Shown piece by piece: positions 23,270-35,156 of a stretch of 64,000 bases of DNA. The stretch spans positions 21,454 through 85,453 of the forward strand of contig CAJNOJ010000384.1 of assembly GCA_905250025.1 (NCBI GenBank), given 5' to 3'. How positions within the stretch are numbered: position 1 is the first letter of the stretch; each line of letters starts with the position of its first letter. A program made the translations under genes and the position numbers. The notes under the pieces were generated by a model. The model saw only the letters and a list, made by a program, of their open reading frames with translations. It did no database searches and had not been told where the DNA came from. Source of the DNA: Adineta ricciae (taxonomy: Eukaryota; Rotifera; Eurotatoria; Adinetida; Adinetidae).

Positions 23270-25370
23270 AAAACATAATGTAATAATGATAATGATATAT
23301 CTTCTAATGAATGCTAAAAGTACAAAATTTGCTGAGAGCATATGAAAAGTTCATCAGGTAATATCTTGATACTTTATGAAAGCTTTAAGTATCTCTCTCT
23401 CTTTCTCTCTGTATTTGTTATTTGATAGAGAAAAAGAAGCCATATGCTTCTAATGAAATACAACTACATCGAACCAGATATTGCAGATTTGTTGTAGGAC
23501 AGATTTGATCTCTGCAGTATTTTTGTTTATCTCTATAATGAAGGAACTTATCCAACTGTGAAATTACTTTTGAGATCGCAGTTAGTGCAGAAGATATATC
23601 CCAGCGAAGTAGGAAACATCTCAAAACGATAAGCTCAGTGAATGAATTTTCCTCCTAGAGCTATTGTCATTTCATTAAGATTTTAGTCTATGACGTGGTA
23701 TATATCAACCAGAGATCAAAATGAGATTTTAAAAAAGGATTCAACTGGACTCGACGAACGTTTTAGTGGAACAAAAGTTCTTATGTGCTATTCGTTTCAC
23801 TTCATCCAGCACTGGTGATTCAATGAAATTTCTCAAGGTCGAGTACTCTACTCTGTTTTGGTTTCTGTTATCTATTGAACATTGCAAAAGGATTCGAGTT
23901 GGTAATAAGTTTCAACCAAAGTGTAAAGTTTTGTATACACTAACCTTAGACAAATTCTGTAAAAGAGTTCAAGCTCTTTAAAAAAGAAAAGAAAGGCTTG
24001 ATTTCAAATATGAAAATTTGCTCGGATAGAGAACCCAATTAAAGAGTAATCCGTAAAGGAAATTAATAGCGTTGTCTTCGTTCGAGAGACGAAACTCAAT
24101 CTGTCTATCCCAAAACAGTGCAACCAAGAATGTAGAAGAATGATGTGAAAGTATGTTGCACACATGCCTGTGACAGAAGTGTCAAAAGTTTTATGTAAAC
24201 TTTCATCAAGATATAATACTTGAAATAATATGCGAGTAAATTGCCACTTTTTATTACGAATCATCTGACAAAATGAAAATGCACCTAAACAGGTTCTAAG
24301 TGACGCATTTATTACGCTGCATGCATGGGTTATGTGACAAAATTTTCTCGATATTTTATTGAACATTAAGGAAAATGTGCGCAATGTAGTCACATTTCTG
24401 CTCATTTAAACAATAAAAATAACTCATCCCATTGAAAACCGTGAACCATTTTGTTAGCATTTTCATGATAATAAATGTTGGCGAACAGTCTATATTAGGG
24501 GCAGTTATATTCTAAGTAGAATTGCATCTGATTAGACAATATTCAAGTCGATTAAACGATAAATACTTACAGGAAAAAGATGACTCGACATATTTCAGTA
24601 TATTGTGAATATCTCTTCAACAGTACAGTATTAAGAGGTGAAATGTGTACTACTTACAGAACGAAAAGTTCTGCATCTACAATGAAAAAGTCAGCTAGAT
24701 TGGACAAACCATTATAGATTTATCGAATGCACAATTTTCGAATCGTCACTCTACAAAGTGAGTATACTCATCATTTCCTTAGCAGTCTTACTATTTCAGA
24801 TCAGAAAAAAGAATTAAAGCTTATTTACCAAAAAATCAGTGTGTTTTAAGATGATCAGTTGAAATTGTTCTGAGATACTGGGATCAAGTAGAGCACAGGA
24901 TTCCAAAATAACACATTAAGTAAGAAATAGTAGAGAATGTTAAGTTCTCTGAAAGTGAATGATTTATATTGTTAAATGATAGGTCCATAGTGATCAAGAA
25001 CTCGAAACACTATCGTTTATCTTAGTATTAAAAATCCTGCCTTCGTAAAAAACCTCGTTATCAATGAACGTTCATTATTGTCAATTTATTTTTATAATGC
25101 CCTGGAATTCGCACAAACATGATGTGCTATTAAATCATATATTTACGACTTTTGCAAAATTATCCTTTAGTGTCAGAAAAGGTTGAGTATGATGTGCATC
25201 TTTGACTTTTCAAGAGTGTATGAATGAGCGTTTTATTAACAAAAAATGAATTAGTAGAAGAATGATAGATGTAGTCATTTCACCCCAATGTCGCCTATCT
25301 AAAACTTTATTAGAATTCATGATAGTCCCACGTCGATTATTTTCGAACGAGTTTTTAGGTTCTTGTGTTT
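23270..25370. other. Interval without a recognised gene
   Basis: AT-rich. The longest frame is on the minus strand (24405-24004, ATG start, 133 codons). It has no motif I recognise and an unconvincing composition. A CT microsatellite lies near 23394-23410. Nothing else can be supported. Confidence 0.4.
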
Positions 25371-26110
25371 ATCGTGGTGCAGAATCTTCTGCTGTTGTTT
25401 CAGGTTCTGCTTCTGTTGTTGTTTCAGGTTCTGCTTCTGTTGCAGATGTTGTCGATCCCGTTGATGTTGTTGCTGATGTTGTTGATGTTGTCGATGCTGT
25501 TGTCACTCCATTCGTTGTAAGTGTAGCTGCAATAGGAAACAAAGCTCATTAAATAACAATCAGTTACTTTACATTTCAGTTTGGTGACCACAAGCACAAA
25601 ATTCAAGACGCCTCATTATAGAGAAGGATTTCGCACGAAAACCTGAATATTCTTGCGATATATCGCTAATTATTTCTTCCGCTACCAAATACATAAGTAA
25701 TGATGTGTCAGTCTTAAGGGATAGAATTTGAGAAAAACATGCAATTGAAATACCAAGAATAGGACAAGTAATTACAAAGAAGAATAAACGAAACAAATTC
25801 TCTCGTCATTTTGTTTGATTTCATCTCTAATACTTTGTACAAGCATATTCATTTTGATTGACTTCTTACTTGGAACAATGTTATCAAACGAGCAAAATTG
25901 TGCCAAAACAGTGGAAGTAGATCCATCAGCTGTTTTAATGTTGAGTAATAATGGTTCCGAGCCTAGTTCTGATCGAATTTGGGACTTCATTGTGGGAATA
26001 CACTTTTCGAAGCAATAAGATGTATGACAACCAGTACTTGGACATACATTCACGTATAATACTAGGTTCAATTTCGCGCCTGTTTCGCATGATAATTTGT
26101 CCCTAAGCAT
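25371..26110 (-). CDS. Possible multi-exon gene or gene end with Cys-rich and Thr-rich parts
   Basis: Three pieces on the minus strand look exonic but are not fully connected. (a) 26100-25780 follows an acceptor-like TTATGCTTAG and reads with CPSTGCHTSYCFEKCIPTMK. (b) ~25740-25580 includes MYLVAEEIISDISQEYS and CACGHQTE. (c) ~25527-25371 follows TTGCAG and is Thr/Glu-rich (ASTTSTTSATTSTGSTTSAT), ending in APR and a stop. They may be downstream exons of the membrane protein at 27277-26546 or a separate decayed gene. Phases between the pieces could not be settled. Function unknown. Confidence 0.35.
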
Positions 26111-26545
26111 AATTTAGAAATAGCGAAATGCTTTATAGTGTTCTGGGAGATTCATTGATCGAAAAACAATGTTTTGAACGTCTCTGCTACAGCTCGTGCA
26201 GACGGGCTAGCTCTCTATACCAATGATAGAGGAATGTTCAAAGTTTATATCTATAAAGGCATTTGAAGAGAAGCTCTTTATTATAGAACAGCAATGGCTT
26301 CAAAGGAAAAAGGTCTACTTTTCCATAGGTGAGAAAAAGTGGTACGCAAAGTGGTGTAACGGTTACTCTGTTGTCAAAAAGAAATAAATGTCCACACTAC
26401 ACCTCAAGTAAATGAACTAATTCTTTTATCAATACTAGTGACATAGTTAAGCTGTATATTCGTTAAGGCATGGTCTGAGGGACTATTTGTGAAAAAGTAA
26501 ACCTTTTCCTTTGAGGCCATTACTTGTACTTGATAAGAGTTTCTC

Positions 26546-27277
26546 TTAGCGTGTCTTTAGGCGTGTAAACTTTGAACATTCTTCTACCACTGCCATAAAA
26601 CCGCAGCTCGTTTGCTCAACCGTAATAGACATATTCAAATTCTCGTCTTGGTCAATGAACTTCCAAACACTGTATAGATGAAATTTTGGGTAAAATAACT
26701 TACGTTGCTTGGCGTTTCTTCCTTTTCGTAGTAACACCTGTGGCTGCCACAGCATAGTATTGTGCTGATTGAGCATTAAATATGTTCGCTGGATACTTGA
26801 GATGTTGATTGACCTATAAATTAGCATGTTTCTTCTGTATTTTTTGTATGTTAGAGAAAAAAGTAATATAAACTGACTTGCTTGGCAACTGAATCGTAGT
26901 TAGTTACTGCCTGCGATGTTGAAATGGCAGACGTGACAGCAAAGGCCATGTTGATTGATCTTATCCCTAGAAAAAAATTAAAGAAGAATACAAATAGTAA
27001 TGATGATAGTGTTCATACTATCATTAGGATTGTTCACCGATATGTCTTCGCTTTTGCGACTTAGATACAGAGGTATCAACGAAATAACAATAACTCCAGC
27101 AATAACCAACAAAATCTTGCCAATAAAAAATATAGCCAAAATGGTTGCCCATGGAGAAGATAATCTAATTGGATAGAGAAGTGAGAGAATGTGAACATGA
27201 GCAGAAACGATTGTACTTATATACCGAAGTTCTCTTGTTGGGAAGCCATTATCGTTATTATGACGATGAAGATTCAT
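26546..27277 (-). CDS. Small single-pass membrane protein, four exons
   Basis: Exons 27277-27019, 26966-26878, 26813-26704 and 26669-26546 join with GT..AG borders and phases 1, 0 and 2, giving 193 residues plus stop. Residues ~42-72 form a strong TM helix (ATILAIFFIGKILLVIAG and following), then LSRKSEDISVNNP. A basic KRKKRQ patch occurs near residue 147, and the C-terminus contains ITVEQTSCGFMAVVEECSKF. The phase agreement across three introns is the main support. I do not recognise the family. It may continue into the exon-like pieces downstream (26110-25371) if the terminal stop is a splicing variant. Confidence 0.6.
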
Positions 27278-28385
27278 TTGTAATGAAATCTAAAGTAGAC
27301 TATTTTTTACAGATAAAAATCATTTTGCGAATTTATATTTCAACTTGCGTCTTATCATATTCTGTTCTCTCTTAGACATAACACATATTTTCGATTAGAA
27401 CTGCAGAAGTATGATAATAATTTCAAGACTATAAATTAAGTGCTTTTACTTTCTCAACCGCTTGTCTATGATAGCGTTCGATCTTATGTCAATAATACTC
27501 TATGACGAATTAGCAGGGCATATTAAATTACTTCCTGTGGGCTCTGGAAATTTATAATGATCTGTACTCTATGAGTTTTGACTCATATACGTAGTAGTTT
27601 TGGGGTGAATTAGGACTGATGAATATAATCTATTATCGCTACACCCTTTACACCTTCTTCCAGACTGTGTTCAACAACATAGAATATTTGAATGCACTAT
27701 GTATTATTCTTCTGTTCGAATCAAGAATTGATTATTCCGCGTTGAATAAGATCTCCTCTGACTAATTTTCAGACTAGTTGGTACACTCAATTCATTGAGT
27801 TAAGACTGAAAATTGTGATTAACGTATAGTTGAATCGAAAATTGTTTAATAGGGCTAAGCATTTTTAGTCAGGCAGTAGAGCTAGGACGCAAGTTTTTGT
27901 ATTTGTACTTCACGCAGAGTACTTTTTACTTGGTACCTAAACCTAAATAGGCTATAGTTTAGCAAAATTATGTCGATTTAGTTAAGCGCAGATCGTTTTG
28001 TGTTTTCCTGTATGTCACGCTTTCTAATGGAGCATCCCTTCGTTGATTTCTTCCTTTCGAAAATCGCATCGGTTCCATACAGTGTGGATAATTATATGTA
28101 TACATCAGACAAGGATAACTGAAGCGAGAAAAAAGGATTACAAGAGCGACATAGAGAGTAATATAGGGAAGAAATACACTGTAATGTATCGAGCCATCAT
28201 ATTGCAGAGATCATCTTCTAATTTATATGGAACAAATTTGTGGGTAGAGCATTGAAGCGACTTATAAGTCCTAAGATGACCGCTACAAGATAACACAAAA
28301 CGATCTACACTTAACTAAACTGACATATTTATGTTAAATTATGGCCCTTTTAGACTAAGATATCAGGTAAATAGTACTATGCCCA
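27278..28385. other. Interval without a recognised gene
   Basis: Between the small membrane-protein gene and the second LINE copy. Only short frames; nothing to support. Confidence 0.4.
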
Positions 28386-31045
28386 AACTCCACCACGGAG
28401 ATCGGAATCCACCGGTCTGCGTGCCGGTCGCAAGTCTGGACAAAGGAGGAGCGTTTGACGGAATGGATGCAGATACCGCCGTCAGTAAAAACAAAAAGAC
28501 GAAACAAACCAACCATGAACGACGATCATAGGAATCCATACCGGCTCGGACGTCTCCCGGGAAAACAAGGTCCGCTTCCTCTGCGAGTGACTAGGACAGA
28601 GTCGAAAAGTTGGCTACTGGAAAAACTGACGACGCTAACACGCCTTCTACGACGGAAAACACGCATAGGCTAAGGCTAGTAAAGAAACTCCTGACAGTGG
28701 GAACATGGAATGTGCAGACTCTGTGGGCTGCGGGCAATCTAGAACTGCTTCGAAACGAAATGAAACGTTTCAGATACGAGATCATTGGTATATCCGAAGT
28801 CCGCTGGACAGGAAAAGGCGAAACGCCAAGCGGTGACCTCATTTGGTCGGGAGAGGAAAGAACACATACGAGGGGTGTGGGCTTCCTCCTCAGTAAACAA
28901 GCAAAAAAGGCATTGATAGGATACAACCCAATCAACTCCTGGATAATAACGGCGAGATTCAATGCATCTCCGTTTAAGATGACAGTGATGCACGTGTACG
29001 CACCTACTTCCACATTTTCCGAGGAAGACATCGAGGCATTCTACAACGACATCGATGAGGTGCTCTCGAAGACAGATAAAAGGGACGTCATCATTCTGAC
29101 AGGCGATTGGAATGCAAAAATTGGTAGCGATAACAGCGATTGGAAACCTGTAATGGGGCGATACGGATACAGCGACAGAAACGAACGCGGAGAACGCCTT
29201 CTAGAATTCGCTACAGCGCATAATCTCTACGTATGCAACTCGAGATTCCAAAATAAATCGGATCGGAAGTGGACCTGGGCTTCCCCAGGTGGTGTGCAAC
29301 GTCAGACTGCGATTCAAGAAATTGAAAAGCGAAGCACAACAGTGCCGCGGAGTTGATGTAAGCCGATTGACGGACGAGAAAACGAGGCAATCCTGCAATG
29401 CTACACTAGCCAAACACATGGAAAGCATAGGTCCCACAGACGATCTGGAAGAGCATTTCGCGAGGATCTCAGAAGCGATCAGAAGCGCAGTCGAGTCGAC
29501 CGTACCAGTCAAGCGGGCTACGAAGAAACCCTGGATCTCCGGAAAAACGTTTCAGACAGATACGCACAAGCGTACAGAGACTCTTGTACGAGAGTCAAGA
29601 AAGTGGCAAGACAGGATAAAGAGCATTGGATCCACGAACAATGCGAACAAGCTCGCTGAAAAAGAATAAAAGTCCAGGGTTGGACGGAGTCACTGCAGAG
29701 GTGCTACAAGCTGGAGGGGATCAGCTGGCGCGACAGATACGTAAACTCTGTAACAAAGCATGGCGAGAAGGCACCATCCCAGAAGAGTGGGGCAAGTCTC
29801 TTCTAGTACCGACACCAAAGAAAGGAGATCTAAGTAACTGCTCGAACTACCAAACGATCTCTCTTATCAATCATACGGGAAAGGTACATTTGACAGTGCT
29901 ACTAAACAGACTAAAAGGTAACCTCGATCCGTACCTATCGGAAGAACAAGCTGGCTTCCGAAAGGACAGAAGTATTGTACATCAGATCTTGACACTGCGG
30001 CTCATAGCCGAAAAGGCTAAACGACAGGGGAAAAAGTATACAACTGTTTCATTGACTTTCAAAAAGCATTCGATACGATCAAGCATAACATCATCTGGGC
30101 TACGTTGAAGTCCTACGGGTTGGAACCGAGAATGGTCACCCTGCTAAGCTAGATCTATGAGAAGGCACAGTCAGCTGTTCGCATTGGTAAAGAATACGGT
30201 GATTAGTTCCATACGAATGTGGGAACGAGATAAGGCGACCCGCTGTCACCACTCCTCTTCATCGCATACCTCGATCGAGTCATGGATCAGGTGAGACAGA
30301 ACACCTGCGGAGTCCGAATCGGTGGAATGACGATATTGATCTCATGGAGGAGGACCTCGGCTTACTCAAAAGGCAAATCGAGCTGACAAAGGAAAGTGCT
30401 GAATAGGCAGGACTGTTGCTAAATACGAACAAAACTAAAATCATGGTGTTCGGTGATAGGAAACCGGATAATAGCATCCAGCTGGCAGGTGAAACAATCG
30501 AAAACGTTGAAAAATTCGAATATCTCGGTAGCCTACTGACGTGGGACAACAAGTGCTCGGAAGAGATTAAAAGGAGAATAGGAACGCTGAAGCACGTTTG
30601 GGGCAGCAAGAAGCTGAGTCTTGACAACAAACTGAGAGCACTGAAGAGTCCGAAATATGCTCATTTATAAATCAATATAAATAAATCGATTTATAAATCA
30701 TAAATTTTTTCGTCCGAAATTTAAAGCAGTTATAAACATTTTGTGTATTTATAAATTCACTGGTGATTTATAAATTCTCATTGGTTTATAAATTCTTCAG
30801 GATTTATAAATCTCTTTGTAGTTTATAAATCTGTTTGATTTATAAATATATNTATTTTCACAAATAGACGGAAAATCTCGAAGAGGACGGCCGTGCAGAG
30901 AGTGGCTCGATGACAGAACGGAATGGTGTCAACGTAGTGGACATGACTTGTTCCACCTTGCGCAAGATAGACGGGCATGGAAAAATCTGATTCCGTAAAT
31001 GGTTGGACCCAACGGGCGCCAAGCCTATGGGATATGATGATGATG
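28386..31045 (+). mobile_element. LINE copy 2, near full length but defective
   Basis: Starts at ACTCCACCACGGAG. It encodes an AP-type endonuclease (28676-29290: GTWNVQTLWAAGN, ISEVRWTGKGETPS, VMHVYAPTS, ILTGDWNAKIG, WTWASPGG). Then come a linker and the reverse transcriptase in shifted frames (29640-30110: KKNKSPGLDG, LVPTPKKGDLSNCSNYQTIS, LSEEQAGFRKDRSIVHQI), the thumb region (30416-30660: LNTNKTKIMVFG, FEYLGSLLTWD) and the typical 3' end (GRPCREWLDDRTEW, DLFHLAQDRRAWKNLI, 30870-31000). It ends in ATGATGATGATGA, a simple-repeat tail as in RTE/CR1-like elements. Frameshifts, a deletion after the endonuclease, and a ~200-bp AT-rich insertion at 30661-30868 make it inactive. The clade is inferred, not proven. 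Confidence 0.88.
30661..30868. repeat. Insertion with eight TTTATAAAT motifs
   Basis: Eight copies of TTTATAAAT (mostly the palindrome ATTTATAAAT), spaced about 17-25 bp except one wider gap, interrupt the LINE between KLRALKSPKYAH and the GRPCREW segment. A single N sits at 30852 inside the last units. The array looks like a short satellite or a collapsed tandem repeat. Confidence 0.7.
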
Positions 31046-31049
31046 AAGA

Positions 31050-31800
31050 CAATGCATGTATGTGAGCATGGGGATTGAAACTGGATGTGGTGCGCCCCTA
31101 TTTGCCTCTTTCAACTGCAGTTCGCTTGATTGCCTGAATACGACTATCTTCCATCACAAAAACATCAATGCTCGTGTGCCACATGTACAAACTTTTTTTT
31201 AATCGCTTTCAGCTAGCAACTATAATGTGCTAATATTCCGTTTTCTTTTTTCCCTTGTGGTTTCCTAGTATTTAAACAGTTTCATGTAGGCATGCAACAG
31301 TTCTAATTCGGTTCGGTTTCAATTCTAGAATTGGTAGAAGTGGAATTGAATGACCAACATCCGAGTGCTCTAGTAGTCGCCATCGCCAAAACGCCGTCAT
31401 TCCACATACCATCAGTGTACACCAAAAATTACCGTCTGTTTCCTATTTTCGAATCCGTTACGACTTAAACCATCTGATGAGACCCTTGAGGAACATCGAA
31501 ACGCGTCGTGACATATTTTCCTTTGATTACTCACACCTTCCATTTGACTGCTGATTTTCATTTGAACATCAGATGACGAACGCGAGCATAAGTCAAAGCC
31601 AACTGAGGAGACCCGTAGCAGCACTGAAACTAGTCTTGGTATTGCTAGACGCACATTCTCTCAAGTTATCATTATTATCCAATTATTTATTCGAAAATTT
31701 TGAAAAAGTGGCCTAATTACAAATTAAACTGAGAAATGTTTAAAATTTTCTTTGTGATCGAATACAAGGTTTGATTTTAATTAGGCAAATCGTGATTTTG
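31050..31800. other. Interval without a recognised gene
   Basis: Two loosely similar segments (about 31440-31505 and 31575-31630; shared pattern GA.GAGACCC...GAAAC) suggest an old tandem repeat. No gene supported. Confidence 0.35.
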
Positions 31801-31801
31801 T

Positions 31802-32045
31802 CTATTCCCGGATCCAATTTTGAAAATTGCCTCCATTTGGGGCCATTGTATAAATATGCTTATCCCAATTTGAATCTAATGCCATACCAGTTGCAAGATT
31901 TATAATACGTTGACCCTCAAATCACCATCTTTGATGTGCACTTCCATTTTCAGGTAATGCATAAACATGACCTTGGAAATTACTATCTAAAAATTTACCA
32001 GTCGCCCTACTCTTTAAAGAAAAAGTATTGCCGCCGTGATCTATT
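31802..32045 (-). pseudogene. Ricin-B-like beta-trefoil fragment
   Basis: On the minus strand ~80 codons read as beta-trefoil repeats: SLKSRATGKFLDSNFQGHVY, then IINLATGMALDSNWDKHIYT and NGGNFQNW. The recurring ATGK.LDSN....VY.L..NG...Q.W pattern is typical of ricin-B-like lectin domains. One Trp of a Q.W motif is followed by an in-frame TGA, and no start or upstream domain is present, so this is a broken fragment. Carbohydrate binding would have been the role of the intact protein. Confidence 0.55.
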
Positions 32046-32210
32046 ATGTCTCAGATTTGATAAGGACCATCATTTGTTTCATGTGTATATGCCTTTCCAG
32101 CACCATTGGAATCAACTCTGAAGTGGGTTTCAGCATTTCGAAATTTCGACATTGTTTAAAAGAAACGTTTCACGAAGACTCTACAGAAGAAATTAGAATA
32201 ATTTATTTTT

Positions 32211-34032
32211 ATGAGGGCGAGGGTGGAAATCTGGGTGAACGTGTTTCTGTTAAATGAAGGCTGAGTTTGACAGCCGGTGATAGTTAATGTAATTCGGGAT
32301 ATCTTTGGAACTCAGGCTCTTAGGTGGTTGTGAGGAGTAGTATCATGATATCTTAAAAAGTTGGGTGGCTGTGCTGGTACCATAAATTACAGGTACCCTC
32401 TGATCATTATTCTGCTGAATAATAGTCTCTAGTAGTATAAACCACTGGGAAATGCCTGTGTGTGTTTATATACGAATGACAGGTATAAATTAGAGTTTCT
32501 CTGGTGAAAGAAGAATGAATTTACTCACTGCGCGATCGAATATGAAAGTAATGTGCAACTGAGCACTCCTTTATATATGGTGGCATACCGGTAAGCAGAA
32601 CGACGCATTGTGTACGTAGAGTCATACCTGACAGACAGTAAAATAATTACTTTTCACCGGGAGTGGTAGGCAAGAATAAACATAGAATGGTTTCGAATGA
32701 GGTATTTTTTCGAAGAAATGTAAACTAATTTTTCGGCGATTGCTTCGAATTACAGACAAAGCACAAAAACAAACACTAGTAAAAAAGTGGATTGCACTTA
32801 TTCACGATTATGGTTGTTAGCGTTTGTGATGAATCACACAACGCTAGACTAGACATTAAGATGGCCCTTCTAGTAAAACTGGATTAGGACACCTGCCCGA
32901 ATATCAGAAGGCGTGGGTTCGATTGTTCTCTCTTTCGCTGATGTTCCTATAGTTTCAGCTAACAATGGTTGTCGTCAATGTGCGGTCGTCAGAGGTACCT
33001 GAGTCTTTTGCTTTCTTCACAGTACTGGATTTTTCTTCGTAGTGTTTGTTTTTGTGCTTCGTCTATAATTCGAAGCAATCGCCGAAAAACTAGTTTACAT
33101 TTCTTCGAAAAAATACCGATGGATGAAGCCGTAGGAAAAGATGGTGACTGCTAACTTTGGCAGATGACAATTTGTCCTTTACATTTTGCCTTCTTACATT
33201 TTGTCTCAATTTGGCTTTGTTTTTTATATTTCATTTCACAACTTCACTAAAGTCAATTTGTGCACGTACAATACAAATATCCCTAGCTGTATATGGTGAA
33301 TCATCACTGTTTTAAAAGATCAATAGAGAAAGAATATTTATTCTCTGTCGTTTCTCTATAGCATCGATATATGTCTTTGTCATTTGTTCACTTGCACTAT
33401 TAATTTTTACCATTGCGACAGATTCACACCATAGCTGAAAAAAGGATACAATTAAAGTCTTACAGAGTTCTCGTGGAGATCCAAAAATCTATTTGTTTAC
33501 ACTCACTACGAATGAACAGAAAAAAACGTATATTTCGATGTGAAAATCGCACCATTCTATGTTTGTTCTTGCCTAGCACTCCCGGTGAAAAATAGTTATT
33601 TTATTGTCTGTCAGGTATGACTCAACGTACACAGTGCGTCGTTCTGCTTACCGGTATGCCACCATATATAAGGAGGTGCTCAGTTGCACATTACCTTCAT
33701 ATTCGATCGCGCAGTGAGTAAATTCATTCTTCTTTCACCAGAGAAGCTCTCATTTATACCTGTCATTCGTATATAAACACACACAGGCATTTCACAGTGG
33801 TTTATACTACTAGAGACTATTATTCAGCAGAATAATGATCAGAGGCTACCTGTAATTTATGGTACCAGCACAGCCACCCAACTTTTAAAGATATCATGAT
33901 ACTACTCCTCACAACAACCTAAGAGCCTGAGTTCCAAAGATATCCCGAATTACATGAACTATCACCGGCTGTCAAACTCAGCCTTCATTGAACAGAAACA
34001 CATTCACCCAGATTTCCACCTTCACCCTTCAT
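32211..34032. mobile_element. Long foldback element (~0.57-kb inverted arms)
   Basis: The left arm (32211-32778) is inverted with high identity in the right arm (33041-33118 plus 33551-34032). The right arm is split by ~430 bp (33119-33550) absent from the left arm. Ends read ATGAGGGCGAGGGTGG and its inverse. The 260-bp centre (32779-33040) contains a degenerate tRNA-like stretch (TAGTAAAACTGGATTAGGAC ... GTGGGTTCGATTG, ~32872-32923). No ORF is credible. No clear target duplication was seen. The right end lies 46 bp before the GTP cyclohydrolase start codon, so the element may supply or disturb its promoter. Confidence 0.85.
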
Positions 34033-34077
34033 GTTTATAGTTTTATTTGTTTCTAGTTCTTCAATATAGCGAATAAA

Positions 34078-35156
34078 ATGGCTTTATCAAACAATAATAA
34101 TTTAGTAAATCCTTCGACTAGTGGAAATTATTCATTACCAGCAACAGTACCGGACGCAAGGGAAGAAGAAGAAAACGATTTACCGAATTTAGGTAACTAA
34201 AACGGAAGACTTTCTCGTTTTCTTTTTCAGGGAAATAAAGATCTTTTTTTTATTTAGTTCGTCAAGTGAGTATTCTTCAAACAGACAAAGTTTTACGTGA
34301 CCATGATAATAAACAAATCTGTGCTGAACGTGTTGAAACTATTTCTAATTGTTATGCAGAAATTTTAAATAGTCTTGGAGAAGATATTCATCGACAAGGT
34401 AAAGAACTGTAATCATTTTGATAGTAGACAACGATTTTCTTCAAATAGGTTTATTAAAAACACCAAAACGAGCAGCAGAAGCAATTTTATTCTTTACAAA
34501 AGGATATGAACAAGCGGTTTCGGATGTTGTCAGTGATGCTGTTTTTGATGAAGAATGCGATAATATGGTTGTTATTAAAGATATTGATATATTCTCATTA
34601 TGTGAACATCATTTGTAAGTTTTGAAGAATTCTATGAGAAATTTCTTTGAATTTTTTCTCAAAAGAGTTCCTTTTTTTGGTAAAGTTTCAGTTGGATATT
34701 TACCAAATAAAAAAGTTATTGGTTTAAGTAAAGTAGCAAGGTAAATTTCAAATAATCAAAAATTTTATATTTTTTTCTAATTAATTTTTTTTGAAATAGA
34801 ATTGTTGAAGTATTCAGTCGTCGTCTTCAAGGTAAAATTCTAATTTAAAATCGAAGAATGTTTCATATCCATCAAATTTTAGTTCAAGAACGATTAACTC
34901 GAGAAATTGCTGAAGCAGTAAAAGAAGCAGTCGATCCTCGTGGTGTTGGTGTTATTGTTGAATGCGTGTAATGTTTTGAATTTTTAAGAAGATAATCATT
35001 TGATTGATGTATTTCTTTCTTTTAAGTCATATGTGTATGGTGATGCGAGGCGCACAGAAAGTTAATTCACGAACAATAACTTCTGCAATGATTGGTAGTT
35101 TTCAAGAAGATGTCAAAACGCGAGAAGAATTTGTTTCTCTTACAAGATCAAAATAG
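34078..35156 (+). CDS. GCH1: GTP cyclohydrolase I
   Basis: Seven exons (34078-34192, 34258-34398, 34449-34614, 34666-34740, 34800-34831, 34883-34967, 35027-35156) with 50-65-bp GT..AG introns give 247 residues plus TAG. The enzyme converts GTP to 7,8-dihydroneopterin triphosphate, the first step toward tetrahydrobiopterin (or folate in bacteria), in the cytosol as a decamer. Visible signatures are [19 protein letters not shown], the zinc and active-site motif [40 protein letters not shown], and the third zinc Cys in [12 protein letters not shown]. The length and C-terminus ([12 protein letters not shown]) match the animal enzyme. The N-terminal ~45 residues are low complexity and Asn/Glu-rich, as is usual. 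The gene appears intact. AATAAA-like AATAAAAC follows at ~35191. Confidence 0.96.

Noticed and set aside
24004-24405. 133-codon minus-strand ORF
   Set aside because: No motif, no splice context, composition like random AT-rich translation.
25262-25552. Plus-strand Val/Ser-rich protein
   Set aside because: The repeat coding is the antisense of a Thr/Glu-rich tail that has a better acceptor and stop on the minus strand.
28826-29335. The 504-bp difference between LINE copies as a spliced intron
   Set aside because: The borders do not fit GT..AG; the junction is explained by AAGC direct repeats.
32865-32935. tRNA gene in the foldback centre
   Set aside because: It has a B-box-like GGGTTCGATTG, but the T-stem and acceptor stem do not pair and the anticodon stem has only three pairs.
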